DNA of 50,338 nucleotides from Bacillota bacterium (GTDB lineage Bacteria > Bacillota > Clostridia > Saccharofermentanales > DTU023): assembly GCA_023622515.1 (NCBI GenBank), contig JAMNZB010000024.1:1-50338 (forward strand), in the 5' to 3' direction. Position 1 is the stretch's first letter. Each line of letters starts with the position of its first letter. The notes beneath the pieces were generated by a model, which saw only the letters and a program-made list of their open reading frames with translations, was not told where the DNA came from and searched no databases. Positions 1-7,914 of this stretch are shown piece by piece. Both the position numbers and the translations under genes were made by a program.

Positions 1-416
1 AAGTCCGGCATCAGGGAAATCATAGGTGACCGCCAGACGGACATAGTGAAGTTAAAGATAATAAGGACAAGCATCAATAGGGGCAAGCTCGGCATATACG
101 GAACCAGAAAGAACAGTAGGGCCGAGATAGGGGCAATCGTAACAATATAGGGCATTCTCTTCCCTATTCTGGTATTGGTACGGTCACTTAGCGTACCGAA
201 AAAGGGTTGAAAGATAACACCAAAAATATTATCAATCGTCATGATAATACCAATTATGGTTGTAGACTCAATAAAACCCTCCAGCAGAGGGGGTACAAAA
301 CTATTATATAGGGACCACAATAAGGAAGAGGCAAAAAAGCCAAACCCGATCAGAAAACTTCTTTTATAATCTAGCTTTTCCACTTCCTGCTGCCTGTTTA
401 CTCTACTCTTTTCCAT
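1..416 (-). CDS. MFS sugar transporter, N-terminal part (runs off the window)
   Basis: This is the first ~138 codons of a membrane transporter read leftward from ATG 416-414. A purine-rich GGAAAGG site lies about 10 bases upstream. The translation opens with a short charged cytoplasmic segment, then hydrophobic helices. The loop between helices 2 and 3 reads GTLSDRTNTRIGKRMPY, the MFS signature seen in the SLC45/GPH-like sugar transporters. Another family-typical stretch, RSPMISLMPDL, lies at the window edge. It probably moves a sugar by cation symport, but the substrate cannot be judged. The gene is incomplete only because the window ends. It is divergent from glsA. Confidence 0.8.
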   Translation of the reverse strand, partial: MEKSRVNRQQEVEKLDYKRSFLIGFGFFASSLLWSLYNSFVPPLLEGFIESTTIIGIIMTIDNIFGVIFQPFFGTLSDRTNTRIGKRMPYIVTIAPISALLFFLVPYMPSLPLLMLVLIIFNFTMSVWRSPMISLMPD

Positions 417-772
417 CTTAATTTTACCTTTCCTTCCGCGAAATCTTCTGCCTAATCTCCTGACAGATTCTTCCTTCTACTCACTAACTTATCTTTATTT
501 ATGCTAAGCCTTTCACTTAGTAAATAGTTCTCTTTCTTTCAGGAGCATTTTGCCTGCATAGCCTATTATAAAAGAAAGTCTAAAAATTTGTTCAATTTAA
601 GGTAAAATTCAAGGCGGCCGGGCTAAAAAGAGAGGCTGGTTAAGCTAACTTTGACTTTAACTTGTTTTATGCGGACGAAAGCTTATAATTTGCCTGTAGG
701 AAAGCTACATTGTAATTTTTTTATATCAACGATACACTTTAGTTTGATCCCGCAAAACAATAGGGGAATAAG
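417..772. promoter_or_regulatory. Divergent intergenic region with two candidate glsA promoters
   Basis: This gene-free stretch separates the divergent MFS and glutaminase genes. On the plus strand two sigma-A-like promoters can be read: TTGTTT (662-667), 16 bp, TATAAT (684-689); and TTGTAA (710-715), 17 bp, TACACT (733-738). The partial palindrome GTTAAGCTAAC lies around 639-650. No small ORF with a ribosome binding site was seen. Confidence 0.45.
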
Positions 773-1717
773 ATGGTGAAAGGTAAGAGAAAGATGAAAA
801 TAAAGAGGATTGTGGAAGAAGCTCTTGAGGAATCCAAACAGCTTTTAGATAAAGGGAAGTTAGCCGACTACATCCCGGAGCTGACGAAAGCAAACCCTCG
901 GCATTTGGGTATCTCCATTTTAAGCAAGGACGGAAAGAAATTTTCTGCCGGTGCTGTCAAGGAATCATTTACCATCCAGAGCATTAGTAAAGTCATTACC
1001 CTGCTCTTTTGCTTAGACTTCTTCGGCGATGAGAAAGTTTTTTCCCTGGTTGGCCGCGAACCTTCCGGCACCCCCTTTAGTGAATTTATTACCCTCAGTG
1101 ACTTTACCGATAAGCCTAAAAACCCCTTTATCAACTCCGGAGCGATTGCCCTGGCCTCTTTGCTGGCAAGCCGGATGACCTTTGAGGACTATCTGGCAAA
1201 GAGTAATGAGCTTTTTGGACAGGGAGATTTCAAGCTTAATCAAGCAGTATATACCTCTGAGCTGGCCCATTCCGAACGCAACCACTCTTTAGCCTGGGAG
1301 CTGAAGAGGATGAAGTTGCTCAGCGCCGACCTGGAAACAAGCCTGGACTTCTACACCAAGGTGTGCGCCATTGAAGCATCAGCAGAAAATCTTGTCGACC
1401 TTGCCTTTTGCCTGGCAAATTACGGAAAGATTGCCAACAAGCAAGTATTCAAGCAACGCGACATAGCCACAACCCTGAGTCTCATGCTCACCTGCGGCCT
1501 ATATGATGGCAGCGGTGACTTTGCCGCCGCCGTGGGCATCCCCGCTAAAAGCGGTGTCGGAGGGGGAATCCTTGCGGTTGTTCCCGGAAGGGCTGGGCTT
1601 GTCACCTTTGGGCCTGCTCTTGACTACAACGGAAACAGTATTGGCGGCATAGAACTGCTTAGAATAATTTCCGATCAGTTAGACTTTCATCTCTTTTTAC
1701 CCCAAGCAGCTATATAG
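773..1717 (+). CDS. glsA: Glutaminase (beta-lactamase-fold, GlsA family)
   Basis: Hydrolyses L-glutamine to glutamate and ammonia in the cytoplasm. The 314-residue length fits bacterial glutaminases (about 305-330). Family motifs are in order: the active-site SxxK region QSISKV, NPFINSGAI, HSERNHSLAWEL, KVCAIEASAENL, and the C-terminal SGVGGGILAVVPG and GPALDYNGNS. AGGGGA about 6 bases upstream supports the 773 ATG; a second in-frame ATG at 794 is possible. The gene is monocistronic and converges on the activase gene across the heptamer repeat array. In an amino-acid fermenter it would supply glutamate and NH3. Identification is secure. Confidence 0.93.
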   Translation: MVKGKRKMKIKRIVEEALEESKQLLDKGKLADYIPELTKANPRHLGISILSKDGKKFSAGAVKESFTIQSISKVITLLFCLDFFGDEKVFSLVGREPSGTPFSEFITLSDFTDKPKNPFINSGAIALASLLASRMTFEDYLAKSNELFGQGDFKLNQAVYTSELAHSERNHSLAWELKRMKLLSADLETSLDFYTKVCAIEASAENLVDLAFCLANYGKIANKQVFKQRDIATTLSLMLTCGLYDGSGDFAAAVGIPAKSGVGGGILAVVPGRAGLVTFGPALDYNGNSIGGIELLRIISDQLDFHLFLPQAAI

Positions 1718-1781
1718 ACGCAAGCTCCTCCATTTTTGAGAGGGGGGAAGACTTATCATTAAAATCGGAGCTACAGAGGGG

Positions 1782-2012
1782 GGAGTTCTTAGCTCTCGGG
1801 CCTTAGTTCTTGGGCCTTAGTTCTTGGGCCTTAGTTCTTGGGTCTTAGCTCTTGGGTCTTAGCTCTTGGGTCTTAGCTCTTGGGTCTTAGCTCTTGGGTC
1901 TTAGCTCTTGGGTCTTAGTTCTTAGTTCTTGGCTCTTAGTTCTTAGCTCTTAGCTCTTAGTTCTTAGTTCTTGGCTCTTAGTCCTTAGCTCTTAGTCCTT
2001 AGCTCTTAGTTT
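1782..2012. repeat. Tandem 7-bp repeat array (about 33 units)
   Basis: The array is built from heptamers of two main kinds, TTAGYTC and TTGGGYC. They alternate through the left half (a 14-bp higher-order unit) and then become mostly TTAGYTC/TTGGCTC/TTAGTCC. It fills the space between two convergent genes and runs into the last codons of the activase gene. On the minus strand nearly every unit supplies CTAA, so a TAA recurs every 7 bases and all three frames are stopped within 21 bp. The activase stop codon (2008-2006) is itself one of these. Unit 2006-2012 (TTAGTTT) is the last clear copy. Confidence 0.9.
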
Positions 2013-2803
2013 TTAGCCACCTTCCCATATTTTCCGCGCCCGATTAAGGCCGCTCCCAAGGCTCCGGCAAAACGCCCCATGGAATCCGTCTTAACTTCTG
2101 TTTTTAAAGCCTTTGACAGGGATTCGACAATAAAGGGGCTGTCACACAGACCGCCGGTAAGGAACAATTTTTGTCCTGCGATACCGTGTCGTTCTGCCTG
2201 GCCGGCAACACGGGAAATGACGGAATCAACGATACCTGCGGCAATATTTTCCCGCTTTTCTCCATTACCGATATGGCTGATAACTTCGCTTTCAGCAAAG
2301 ACCGTACACATGGCACTGATGGGCAGTATCTCCCCTTTTTCAGCTAAGGCAAAAAGATCTGTAAGGCTTACACCAAGACGATTAGCCATAATCTCTAAAA
2401 ACTTTCCTGTACCGGCAGAGCACTTATCATTCATCAGGAAATTGATGGCCTTACCACTGGCTACTGTTATAATTTTGGTATCTTGGCCACCGATATCAAT
2501 CATGGTGCCGTTTTCACCCATAAGCTCATAACCGCCCCGGGCATGGCAGCTAATCTCCGTAATCGTGCGGTCGGCAAAATCCACCGCTACCCTGCCATAG
2601 CCTGTGGCAATCACATAGGTTTCTTCAAGCGCATAACCTTCTTCCTCCAGTTTATGGTGGACTTCTTTGGCTACTTCCACACTGCTCCAGCCTGTAGGCA
2701 GGAGGATTTTTTCAACAATTTTTTCTGCATCAAGCAAGATTGCCTTTGTAGCGGTAGAGCCAATATCGATTCCGGCAAAATATTTTATGTTCTTTTTGGC
2801 CAT
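2006..2803 (-). CDS. 2-hydroxyacyl-CoA dehydratase activase, HgdC-type (BadF/BadG/BcrA/BcrD ATPase)
   Basis: Family members are ATP-driven [4Fe-4S] electron donors that start the radical cycle of 2-hydroxyacyl-CoA dehydratases or related benzoyl-CoA reductases. The 265-residue length matches HgdC (about 260). Visible motifs are the ASKHA phosphate loop GIDIGSTATK (11-20), DIGGQDTK (103-110), and two cluster cysteines, C128 in NDKCSAGTG and C166 in AMCTVFAESE, the usual pair of one per subunit in the homodimer. FLTGGLCDSPF marks the second nucleotide-binding half. No dehydratase subunits are adjacent, so the partner is unknown. The stop codon lies in the heptamer array. Family certain, substrate not. 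Confidence 0.9.
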   Translation of the reverse strand: MAKKNIKYFAGIDIGSTATKAILLDAEKIVEKILLPTGWSSVEVAKEVHHKLEEEGYALEETYVIATGYGRVAVDFADRTITEISCHARGGYELMGENGTMIDIGGQDTKIITVASGKAINFLMNDKCSAGTGKFLEIMANRLGVSLTDLFALAEKGEILPISAMCTVFAESEVISHIGNGEKRENIAAGIVDSVISRVAGQAERHGIAGQKLFLTGGLCDSPFIVESLSKALKTEVKTDSMGRFAGALGAALIGRGKYGKVAKN

Positions 2804-3158
2804 AATATCCTATTTTCCTTCCCTCTTACTTCTTCCTGTCTCGGCTGCGGTACTTTCTGTTATTATTTTACATTTTTAACATATTCTGATTTTTAGCGGA
2901 TATTTATTCACTGGTTTTGCAAACAAACCCAATTTGTCATTTTAGCTATCACAAGGTCAAGGGCAAGTGCAAGGTAGCCTTTCCTATAAAAAGAGGGTAT
3001 CTAATCGCTTTTATCGTTAAGAGTTCGGGAAGTCTTTTTTTGTAAGTGAACACCGGGCCTTTATCCCGAAGGCCGGATTTTTATTGGTTAGCGGCCGAGT
3101 CAGATAGAAGGCGCGAACATGTTATGATAGGGAAGAGAAATTAGCTAAGGAATTAATT
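2804..3158. other. Divergent intergenic region upstream of the ROK kinase
   Basis: No gene is recognised in these 355 bases. They contain a terminator-like hairpin at 3053-3082, a plus-strand -10-like TATGAT near 3123-3128 with no convincing -35, and the ribosome binding site AAGGA before the 3159 ATG. Confidence 0.5.
3053..3082 (+). terminator. Terminator-like hairpin in the leader upstream of the ROK kinase
   Basis: CCGG-G-CCTT (3053-3061) pairs with AAGGCCGG (3069-3076), with one bulged G and a 7-nt loop, followed by ATTTTT. It has intrinsic-terminator form on the plus strand, yet the gene to its left is on the minus strand. It may end a short leader RNA or act as an attenuator for the kinase gene. 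Confidence 0.5.
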
Positions 3159-4247
3159 ATGTCAGCAAAATTTAGAAAACGGAAAATTCAGAAGCAGGCA
3201 GCTGGCGAAGAGTTCAGGACGGCTCTTAGCAAGAAGGAATATTTAGCCCTTGACCCCGGAGAATTTTTACTGGGCATTGATATTGGCGGCACCAATGTCA
3301 AGTACGGTTTAGTTAGTGTGGAGGGAGAGATCCTCACTTCCAACGAGTCCAATGTTTCCTTTGACCGTTATGAAACCCCCATCCTGAAAACCGTCCTAAA
3401 AAGCGTGAAACAATTTTTAACCCACCGGCACACCAATAATATCCTTGTCTCGCGCTACGGAAAACCCTTAAAACCAAAGGGTATCGGCATTTCTACAACC
3501 GGTCAAATCGACGTTGAAAAAGGCTTGGTTGCCGGAACCTGCGGCAACCCGCCCGATTGGCAAGCTACCGCTCTAAAAGAAATTTTCGAAGAAAAGTTCT
3601 CGCTGCCTACTACAGCAGCCAATGACGGCAATTGCATGATTTTAGGGGAAGCCTGGAGGGGGGCAGCACAAAACTATAAAAATGTGGTTGGCATAACTCT
3701 GGGAACCGGCCTGGGCGGCGGAATAATCATTGAAGGAAAATTGCTCTCCGGAACAAGGGGTTTTGCCGGAGAACTTGGCCACATCCCCCTCTATGCCCGG
3801 GGCAAAGAATGCACTTGCGGTCTGAAAGGCTGTGCTGAGCAATATATTTCTGTGAGCGCCTTGCACCGACGTTCGCGCGAAATCGGTCAAAGCTTCAGCA
3901 ACGCCCGCCGGCTTTGCCAGGATATTAAACAGGGCAAGGTCCATCCCGATATGCTTGCCCTGTTTAACCGCTGGATTGATGATATTGCCCTTTTCCTTGC
4001 CGGGATGGTCCATATCTTTAATCCTCAGCTCCTCCTTGTTGGCGGAGGGATTAGCAGGCAGGAAGACCTGGTCATAAGGCCACTCCAAGCAAAGGTCGAA
4101 GCGGCAATTATGCCCAGTTTCCGCGGCAGTGTACACTTACAGGCAGCCGAACTTGCTAACAAGGCCGGCTTACTTGGCGCCTGTAAGTTTTGGCTGGAAC
4201 AAGAAAAAGAGGGTTACTTCACCGGCTCCAGCTCTGCTGTAAAGTGA
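3159..4247 (+). CDS. ROK-family sugar kinase (glucokinase-like)
   Basis: Predicted to phosphorylate a hexose or amino sugar with ATP. Motifs are the phosphate loop [14 protein letters not shown] (about 37-50), [11 protein letters not shown], the catalytic region [23 protein letters not shown], and the ROK zinc site with key residues C-x-C-G-x2-G-C-x-E near residues 218-227. The second ATPase lobe shows LLLVGGGIS. There is no helix-turn-helix, so it is a kinase rather than an NagC/XylR repressor. A basic ~35-residue N-terminal extension makes it longer (362 aa) than typical glucokinases (~300-320). The 3' end overlaps the convergent tnaA by 34 bp. Substrate uncertain. Confidence 0.85.
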   Translation: MSAKFRKRKIQKQAAGEEFRTALSKKEYLALDPGEFLLGIDIGGTNVKYGLVSVEGEILTSNESNVSFDRYETPILKTVLKSVKQFLTHRHTNNILVSRYGKPLKPKGIGISTTGQIDVEKGLVAGTCGNPPDWQATALKEIFEEKFSLPTTAANDGNCMILGEAWRGAAQNYKNVVGITLGTGLGGGIIIEGKLLSGTRGFAGELGHIPLYARGKECTCGLKGCAEQYISVSALHRRSREIGQSFSNARRLCQDIKQGKVHPDMLALFNRWIDDIALFLAGMVHIFNPQLLLVGGGISRQEDLVIRPLQAKVEAAIMPSFRGSVHLQAAELANKAGLLGACKFWLEQEKEGYFTGSSSAVK

Positions 4248-5593
4248 CGTAAAACCTTGGGGGCCTTTACGATACGGTAGCCACCGAACTCTTCCGATTT
4301 CTTGTACACTTCCACAATAACTTTAGCCACGTATTCCAAGTGGGACTTAGTATAAACACGTCTGGGGATACATAGGCGGGTAAACTCCATCTCGGATTGA
4401 GGCTGTTCACCGGTTTCCGGGTCGGGATCCAGCATATAGCTGCCGATATCACAGCCCCGTACTCCCCCCTCGGTATATAAAGCAACAGCCAGGGACTGGC
4501 CGGGGAACTCGTAATAAGGGATATGGGGCAAAATTCTTGCGGCATCCAGGAAAATCGCATGACCGCCTGTGGGATATTGGAAGGGAACACCGGCTTTTTG
4601 CAAGAGTTCGCCAAGATAGCGAGACTGACCTAAGTAGTAAGCTAAAAAGTCTTCATCAATACCTTCCAGCAAGCCTTGGGCCATAGCCTCAAGATCACGG
4701 CCGGATAAGCCGCCATAGCTCACAAAACCTTCATAGGGGACAGTTAAACCCTTTACTTGCTCATAAAATTCCGCACTGTTCTTTATACCGATAAGACCGC
4801 CCATATTGATAATGGCATCCTTCTTGGCCGACATGGTAAAGGCATCACCATAGCTGAACATTTCGCGGACAATTTCTTTTATACTCTTATCTCCATAACC
4901 CTCTTCCCGTTCCTTAATAAAGAAGGCATTTTCGGCAAAGCGAGCAGCATCAATGACCAGAGGAATCTTATGTTTTTGGGCTATGGCATAGACTTCCTTG
5001 AGATTGGCCATGGAGACCGGCTGGCCACCGGCGGAGTTATTTGTAATGGTCATGACAATAACACCAACTTGGGCAACACCGTATTCTTCAATAAGGGCTT
5101 CTAAACGAACCGTATCCATATTCCCTTTAAAGGGATAAAAGTTTTCCGTATCCCGTGCTTCCGCAACGACACAGTCAACCGGCCTGGCCCCGGCAAGACC
5201 TACGTGACCACGCGTGGTATCAAAGTGCATATTGGAGATAGACACCTGGCCCTTCTTCAAGAGTAGGGGGTAGACGATTTTCTCCGCTGCCCGGCCCTGG
5301 TGCACCGGTTGAAAGTAGTCATAAGCAAAGATATCGGAACAAACCTCAATCAGGCGGTGGTAGGACCTTGCTCCGGCATAACTTTCATCAGCCAGCATCA
5401 TCCGGGACCATTGGGCATCACTCATGGCGTTAGTGCCGCTATCTGTGAGCATATCAATATAGACACCGTCACTTTTTAAACCGAACAAATTATATTTGGC
5501 CTCTTTAATGTATTGCAGGCGCTCTTCTCTTGTGGTCATCTTTAATGGTTCAACCATTTTAATACGGAAAGGTTCTGGTAGATAAGTCGACAT
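4214..5593 (-). CDS. tnaA: Tryptophanase (PLP-dependent tryptophan indole-lyase)
   Basis: Cleaves L-tryptophan to indole, pyruvate and ammonia. The ~459-residue protein matches the beta-eliminating lyase family throughout: [16 protein letters not shown]-like [30 protein letters not shown], and the PLP lysine in MSAKKD near residue 256. Tryptophanase is preferred over the sister enzyme tyrosine phenol-lyase because the substrate-pocket segment reads GVRGCDIGS, with Ile where tyrosine phenol-lyase has its phenol-contacting Arg (ERG), and because the tail [11 protein letters not shown] is tryptophanase-like. The start is placed at the ATG at 5593: the longer in-frame ATG at 5608 overlaps the AGGAG that serves the 5593 start. 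A small ORF precedes it. Confidence 0.88.
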   Translation of the reverse strand: MSTYLPEPFRIKMVEPLKMTTREERLQYIKEAKYNLFGLKSDGVYIDMLTDSGTNAMSDAQWSRMMLADESYAGARSYHRLIEVCSDIFAYDYFQPVHQGRAAEKIVYPLLLKKGQVSISNMHFDTTRGHVGLAGARPVDCVVAEARDTENFYPFKGNMDTVRLEALIEEYGVAQVGVIVMTITNNSAGGQPVSMANLKEVYAIAQKHKIPLVIDAARFAENAFFIKEREEGYGDKSIKEIVREMFSYGDAFTMSAKKDAIINMGGLIGIKNSAEFYEQVKGLTVPYEGFVSYGGLSGRDLEAMAQGLLEGIDEDFLAYYLGQSRYLGELLQKAGVPFQYPTGGHAIFLDAARILPHIPYYEFPGQSLAVALYTEGGVRGCDIGSYMLDPDPETGEQPQSEMEFTRLCIPRRVYTKSHLEYVAKVIVEVYKKSEEFGGYRIVKAPKVLRHFTAELEPVK

Positions 5594-5611
5594 AAATTTT
5601 CTCCTCATTCA

Positions 5612-5740
5612 CTATTTTGGCAAGATAACCTGCTGCAGGCTAAGCAATATCAGCACAAGCAAGGCAGATTGATACAGGCTTACCCCGGCTGATATAAAAA
5701 AGTCCGGCTGAAACAGAATTATCCTACGCACAACTTTCAC
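5612..5740 (-). CDS. Small hydrophobic leader-type ORF upstream of tnaA (42 aa)
   Basis: A GTG start at 5740 follows GGGAGG with 5-nt spacing, a strong site. The 42-residue product is basic at its N terminus (MKVVRR) and then largely hydrophobic, ending in QQVILPK. The stop is 18 bases before the tnaA start. Position and size recall the TnaC leader peptide that couples tryptophanase expression to tryptophan, but this ORF has no Trp and lacks the TnaC W-F-x-x-D...P arrangement. It may be a small membrane peptide, a different leader or chance. A longer in-frame version from 5800 has no comparable binding site. Confidence 0.35.
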   Translation of the reverse strand: MKVVRRIILFQPDFFISAGVSLYQSALLVLILLSLQQVILPK

Positions 5741-6062
5741 TATATCCTCCCTTGTGTAAACTGTCCAGTTAGTCCCCGGACGAAAAAGCTTTTCCGTCAC
5801 TTTGTATAAGCCTCAGTAAAACTTGCTTAAAAGCCGGGCCCGTACCTTAAGATACGCTTTTCCCTCCTGCGTTGACCCTGCGAAAAGCACAGGATAGACT
5901 AACAGTAGGCAAGGGCTAGGCTCCAGCTATCAGGTATAAAGGTCCCGGCAGAGGACAGTAGCATCTTTATCGCCTTGTTGAGATAGGCCTTGCTGTCTTA
6001 AACAAATGAACGAACAATCTAGCCAAAGAGGCTAGCAAGGAACAAGCAAGGAGAGAAATATC
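5741..6062. other. Divergent intergenic region between tnaA leader ORF and desulfoferrodoxin
   Basis: About 320 bases with no supported gene. A 21-codon minus-strand ORF with one Trp is present but has only a weak ribosome binding site. No confident promoter pair was found for either direction. AAGGAGAG before the 6063 GTG is a good ribosome binding site. Confidence 0.4.
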
Positions 6063-6440
6063 GTGAAAGAATTGAAATTTTTTAAGTGTCAAAAGTGTGG
6101 TAATGTCGTTTTAGAAGTATTAAACCAAGGTCCGCAAATACACTGCTGTGGCGAACCCATGAAAGAGCTGCTTGCCGGTACAACCGATGCCGCTACGGAA
6201 AAGCACGTCCCCGCCGTTACACGTAACGGGAATAAGATTGACGTTGTTGTGGGCTCTACAGAACATCCCATGGAAGAAAAACACTGGATTGTCGTAATCG
6301 CAGCCGTCCAAGCTGAAAAGGTTCAAGTACAATACTTAACCCATGAAGATGAGCCCAAGGCTTCTTTTGAAATAGAAGACGGACCTGTTGTAGTCTATGA
6401 GTATTGCAACCTGCATGGACTTTGGAAGGCAGAAGCTTAA
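6063..6440 (+). CDS. dfx: Desulfoferrodoxin (two-iron superoxide reductase)
   Basis: Reduces superoxide to peroxide without releasing O2, a typical anaerobe defence. The length of 125 residues equals the two-domain class. The N-terminal desulforedoxin-like centre I uses C9, C12, C28 and C29 (CQKCG and HCCGEPM). The superoxide-reducing centre II has the full ligand set: H48 (in EKHVP), H70 and H76 (in EHPMEEKHW), C117 and H120 (in EYCNLHGLWK). The GTG start at 6063 is chosen from AAGGAGAG just upstream. Appears monocistronic. Functionally linked to the Fur-family regulator and rubrerythrin farther along the window. Confidence 0.95.
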   Translation: MKELKFFKCQKCGNVVLEVLNQGPQIHCCGEPMKELLAGTTDAATEKHVPAVTRNGNKIDVVVGSTEHPMEEKHWIVVIAAVQAEKVQVQYLTHEDEPKASFEIEDGPVVVYEYCNLHGLWKAEA

Positions 6441-6486
6441 GTCATAGCTTCCTTTAAGCAATCCGGACACCGGATAGCATAAAGCA

Positions 6487-6567
6487 GAAAACACCAATCA
6501 GAACACAAATTAAGAAAGCACCAATCAGAACACAGATTAAGAAAACACAAATTTGAACACAGATTTG
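6487..6567. repeat. Three tandem 27-bp imperfect repeats
   Basis: Copies lie at 6487-6513, 6514-6540 and 6541-6567, sharing the pattern GAAAACACCAAT...GAACACA.ATTA. Copies 1 and 2 differ at only two positions; copy 3 is more diverged. They sit downstream of desulfoferrodoxin, just before a perfect inverted repeat. Confidence 0.8.
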
Positions 6568-6574
6568 GAGTAAT

Positions 6575-6604
6575 TGAGGGTTGAGTTTTTACACTCAACC
6601 CTCA
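6575..6604. other. Perfect 12-bp inverted repeat (hairpin without a U tract)
   Basis: TGAGGGTTGAGT (6575-6586) pairs perfectly with ACTCAACCCTCA (6593-6604) around a 6-base loop. No T run follows, so it is an unusual terminator, a processing site, or an operator for the acyltransferase gene at 6691. A second short hairpin, ATCCGG/CCGGAT, is at 6461-6475. Confidence 0.55.
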
Positions 6605-6690
6605 GCCATTTCTAAACAAGTTCTTTACAAGAGGGGTAAGCAAAGACAGGTTATCCATGCTAGAATGACTCCATCGTTATAGAAAGCAAG

Positions 6691-7914
6691 ATGGTTATGG
6701 AAGAAAAAAGACAGTTATATAGACCTGCCAGCAGGGGGCAAGCCCCCCTTACACATAGAGTAAATCAAACAGCAGCGACAAAAAGTATGCCGGAAGAAAT
6801 TCCCGTCTTACATCAGTCACGACAAAAAGTTCGCAAGAACACAGGCGACAAGCTAGGAAACAACAAGCAAAACAACAGGCAAAACAATAAGCAAAACAGC
6901 AAGCGGAAACGTCATACCGGCTCGGATGGACTTCGCGTCTTTGCCTTGCTGGCTGTTGCCGCTTTCCATATTCGCCCGGATATTGTACCCGGAGGGTTCT
7001 TAGGGGTTGTCATCTTCCTCGTTCTTGCCGGCTTCTATACAACAAGATCCTTTGTCGTCCGACCGGAAATCAATTTTGCCGGCTATTACAAGAGAAGAAT
7101 ATCCAGACTTTGGCCGCCCCTCTTGTTCCTCCTGGTCATGCTAGGCCTTGTAACCAGTTTTTTCCTGCCGGAAGTCTTCCGTTTTTTCCGAAGCAGCGCA
7201 CCCTCCGCAGCCCTGGGCATCCACAATCTGGCTGAGATCATGGCCGACAAGTCCTACTTTGCCCGGCACGGCTCTTTCGACCCCTTAACCCACCTTTGGG
7301 CCCTATCGCTGGAGATGCAATTTTATCTCCTCTACCCCCTGCTCTATGCCTTACTCTCAAAAATAGGGGATCTTTTTCCCAAGAAGATCCGCCTGTACAG
7401 CCGGGAGTTTGCCGGCTACTTTCTACTCTTTCTTGCCTTTTTATCCGCCCTATACATGGGTATCTCCTATGTTCCCGGCGGGGACCCCACCCCCTATTAC
7501 TACAACTCCTTTATGCGGGTTCACGCCTTTTTTAACGGTGCTGCCTTCTGCCTGATTAGCGCCGGCCGGCAAATGCGTTTAGCCTTCCTCCGTGAAGCAG
7601 GCCGGTTAAGAGCGGATAAAAGGGCAAAAGGAAATGGCCTGTCAGCCGGACTGCGCACTCTTTTGGTCTGGCTATGCTTTCTCCTTTTAACCGCTTCCTT
7701 TTTCCTCTTTGATGCCAATTCCCACATCCTCTATTTTGGCGGATTTTATGCCTACAGCCTCATCGCTTGTTTGTATATCATCCTCGGGGGGTTAAAACCG
7801 GTACCGGGTCTAGGCTTTATGACCTCGCCCCCCTTCCGTTATCTGGCCTCAAGAAGCTATGGCATCTACCTTTGGCAATACGCCCTCATGGTCGTCCTGG
7901 AAGCGGTATCGTGA
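6691..7914 (+). CDS. OatA-like peptidoglycan O-acetyltransferase, membrane acyltransferase-3 part (frame-disrupted)
   Basis: The first ~75 residues are a hydrophilic Lys/Asn/Gln-rich cytoplasmic extension. Then comes an acyltransferase-3 membrane domain: GSDGLRVFALLAVAAFH (catalytic His region), PGGFLGVVIFLVLAGF, the basic loop YYKRRISRLWPP, HLWALSLEMQFYLLYPLL, and a late helix with RSYGIYLWQYALMVV. This domain passes acetyl groups across the membrane for transfer to muramic acid or another envelope sugar. The ORF stops at 7914 just after the YLWQY helix, where OatA proteins normally continue through more helices into an extracellular SGNH domain. That domain is found in the next frame, so one ancestral gene appears split, probably with about 40 codons also lost. 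Confidence 0.8.
   Translation: MVMEEKRQLYRPASRGQAPLTHRVNQTAATKSMPEEIPVLHQSRQKVRKNTGDKLGNNKQNNRQNNKQNSKRKRHTGSDGLRVFALLAVAAFHIRPDIVPGGFLGVVIFLVLAGFYTTRSFVVRPEINFAGYYKRRISRLWPPLLFLLVMLGLVTSFFLPEVFRFFRSSAPSAALGIHNLAEIMADKSYFARHGSFDPLTHLWALSLEMQFYLLYPLLYALLSKIGDLFPKKIRLYSREFAGYFLLFLAFLSALYMGISYVPGGDPTPYYYNSFMRVHAFFNGAAFCLISAGRQMRLAFLREAGRLRADKRAKGNGLSAGLRTLLVWLCFLLLTASFFLFDANSHILYFGGFYAYSLIACLYIILGGLKPVPGLGFMTSPPFRYLASRSYGIYLWQYALMVVLEAVS

Noticed and set aside
1782-2012. CRISPR array.
   Set aside because: Units are 7 bp and contiguous, with no unique spacers.
3159-4247. NagC/XylR-type transcriptional repressor.
   Set aside because: No helix-turn-helix in the N-terminal extension; catalytic and zinc motifs are those of ROK kinases.
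4214-5593. Tyrosine phenol-lyase instead of tryptophanase.
   Set aside because: The pocket residue equivalent to the phenol-contacting Arg is Ile, and the C-terminal block follows tryptophanase.
5612-5800. TnaC leader peptide with Trp at position 12 of the longer 62-codon ORF.
   Set aside because: The 5800 start has no ribosome binding site, and the Asp and Pro spacing of TnaC is absent; the GTG at 5740 has a strong site and excludes the Trp.
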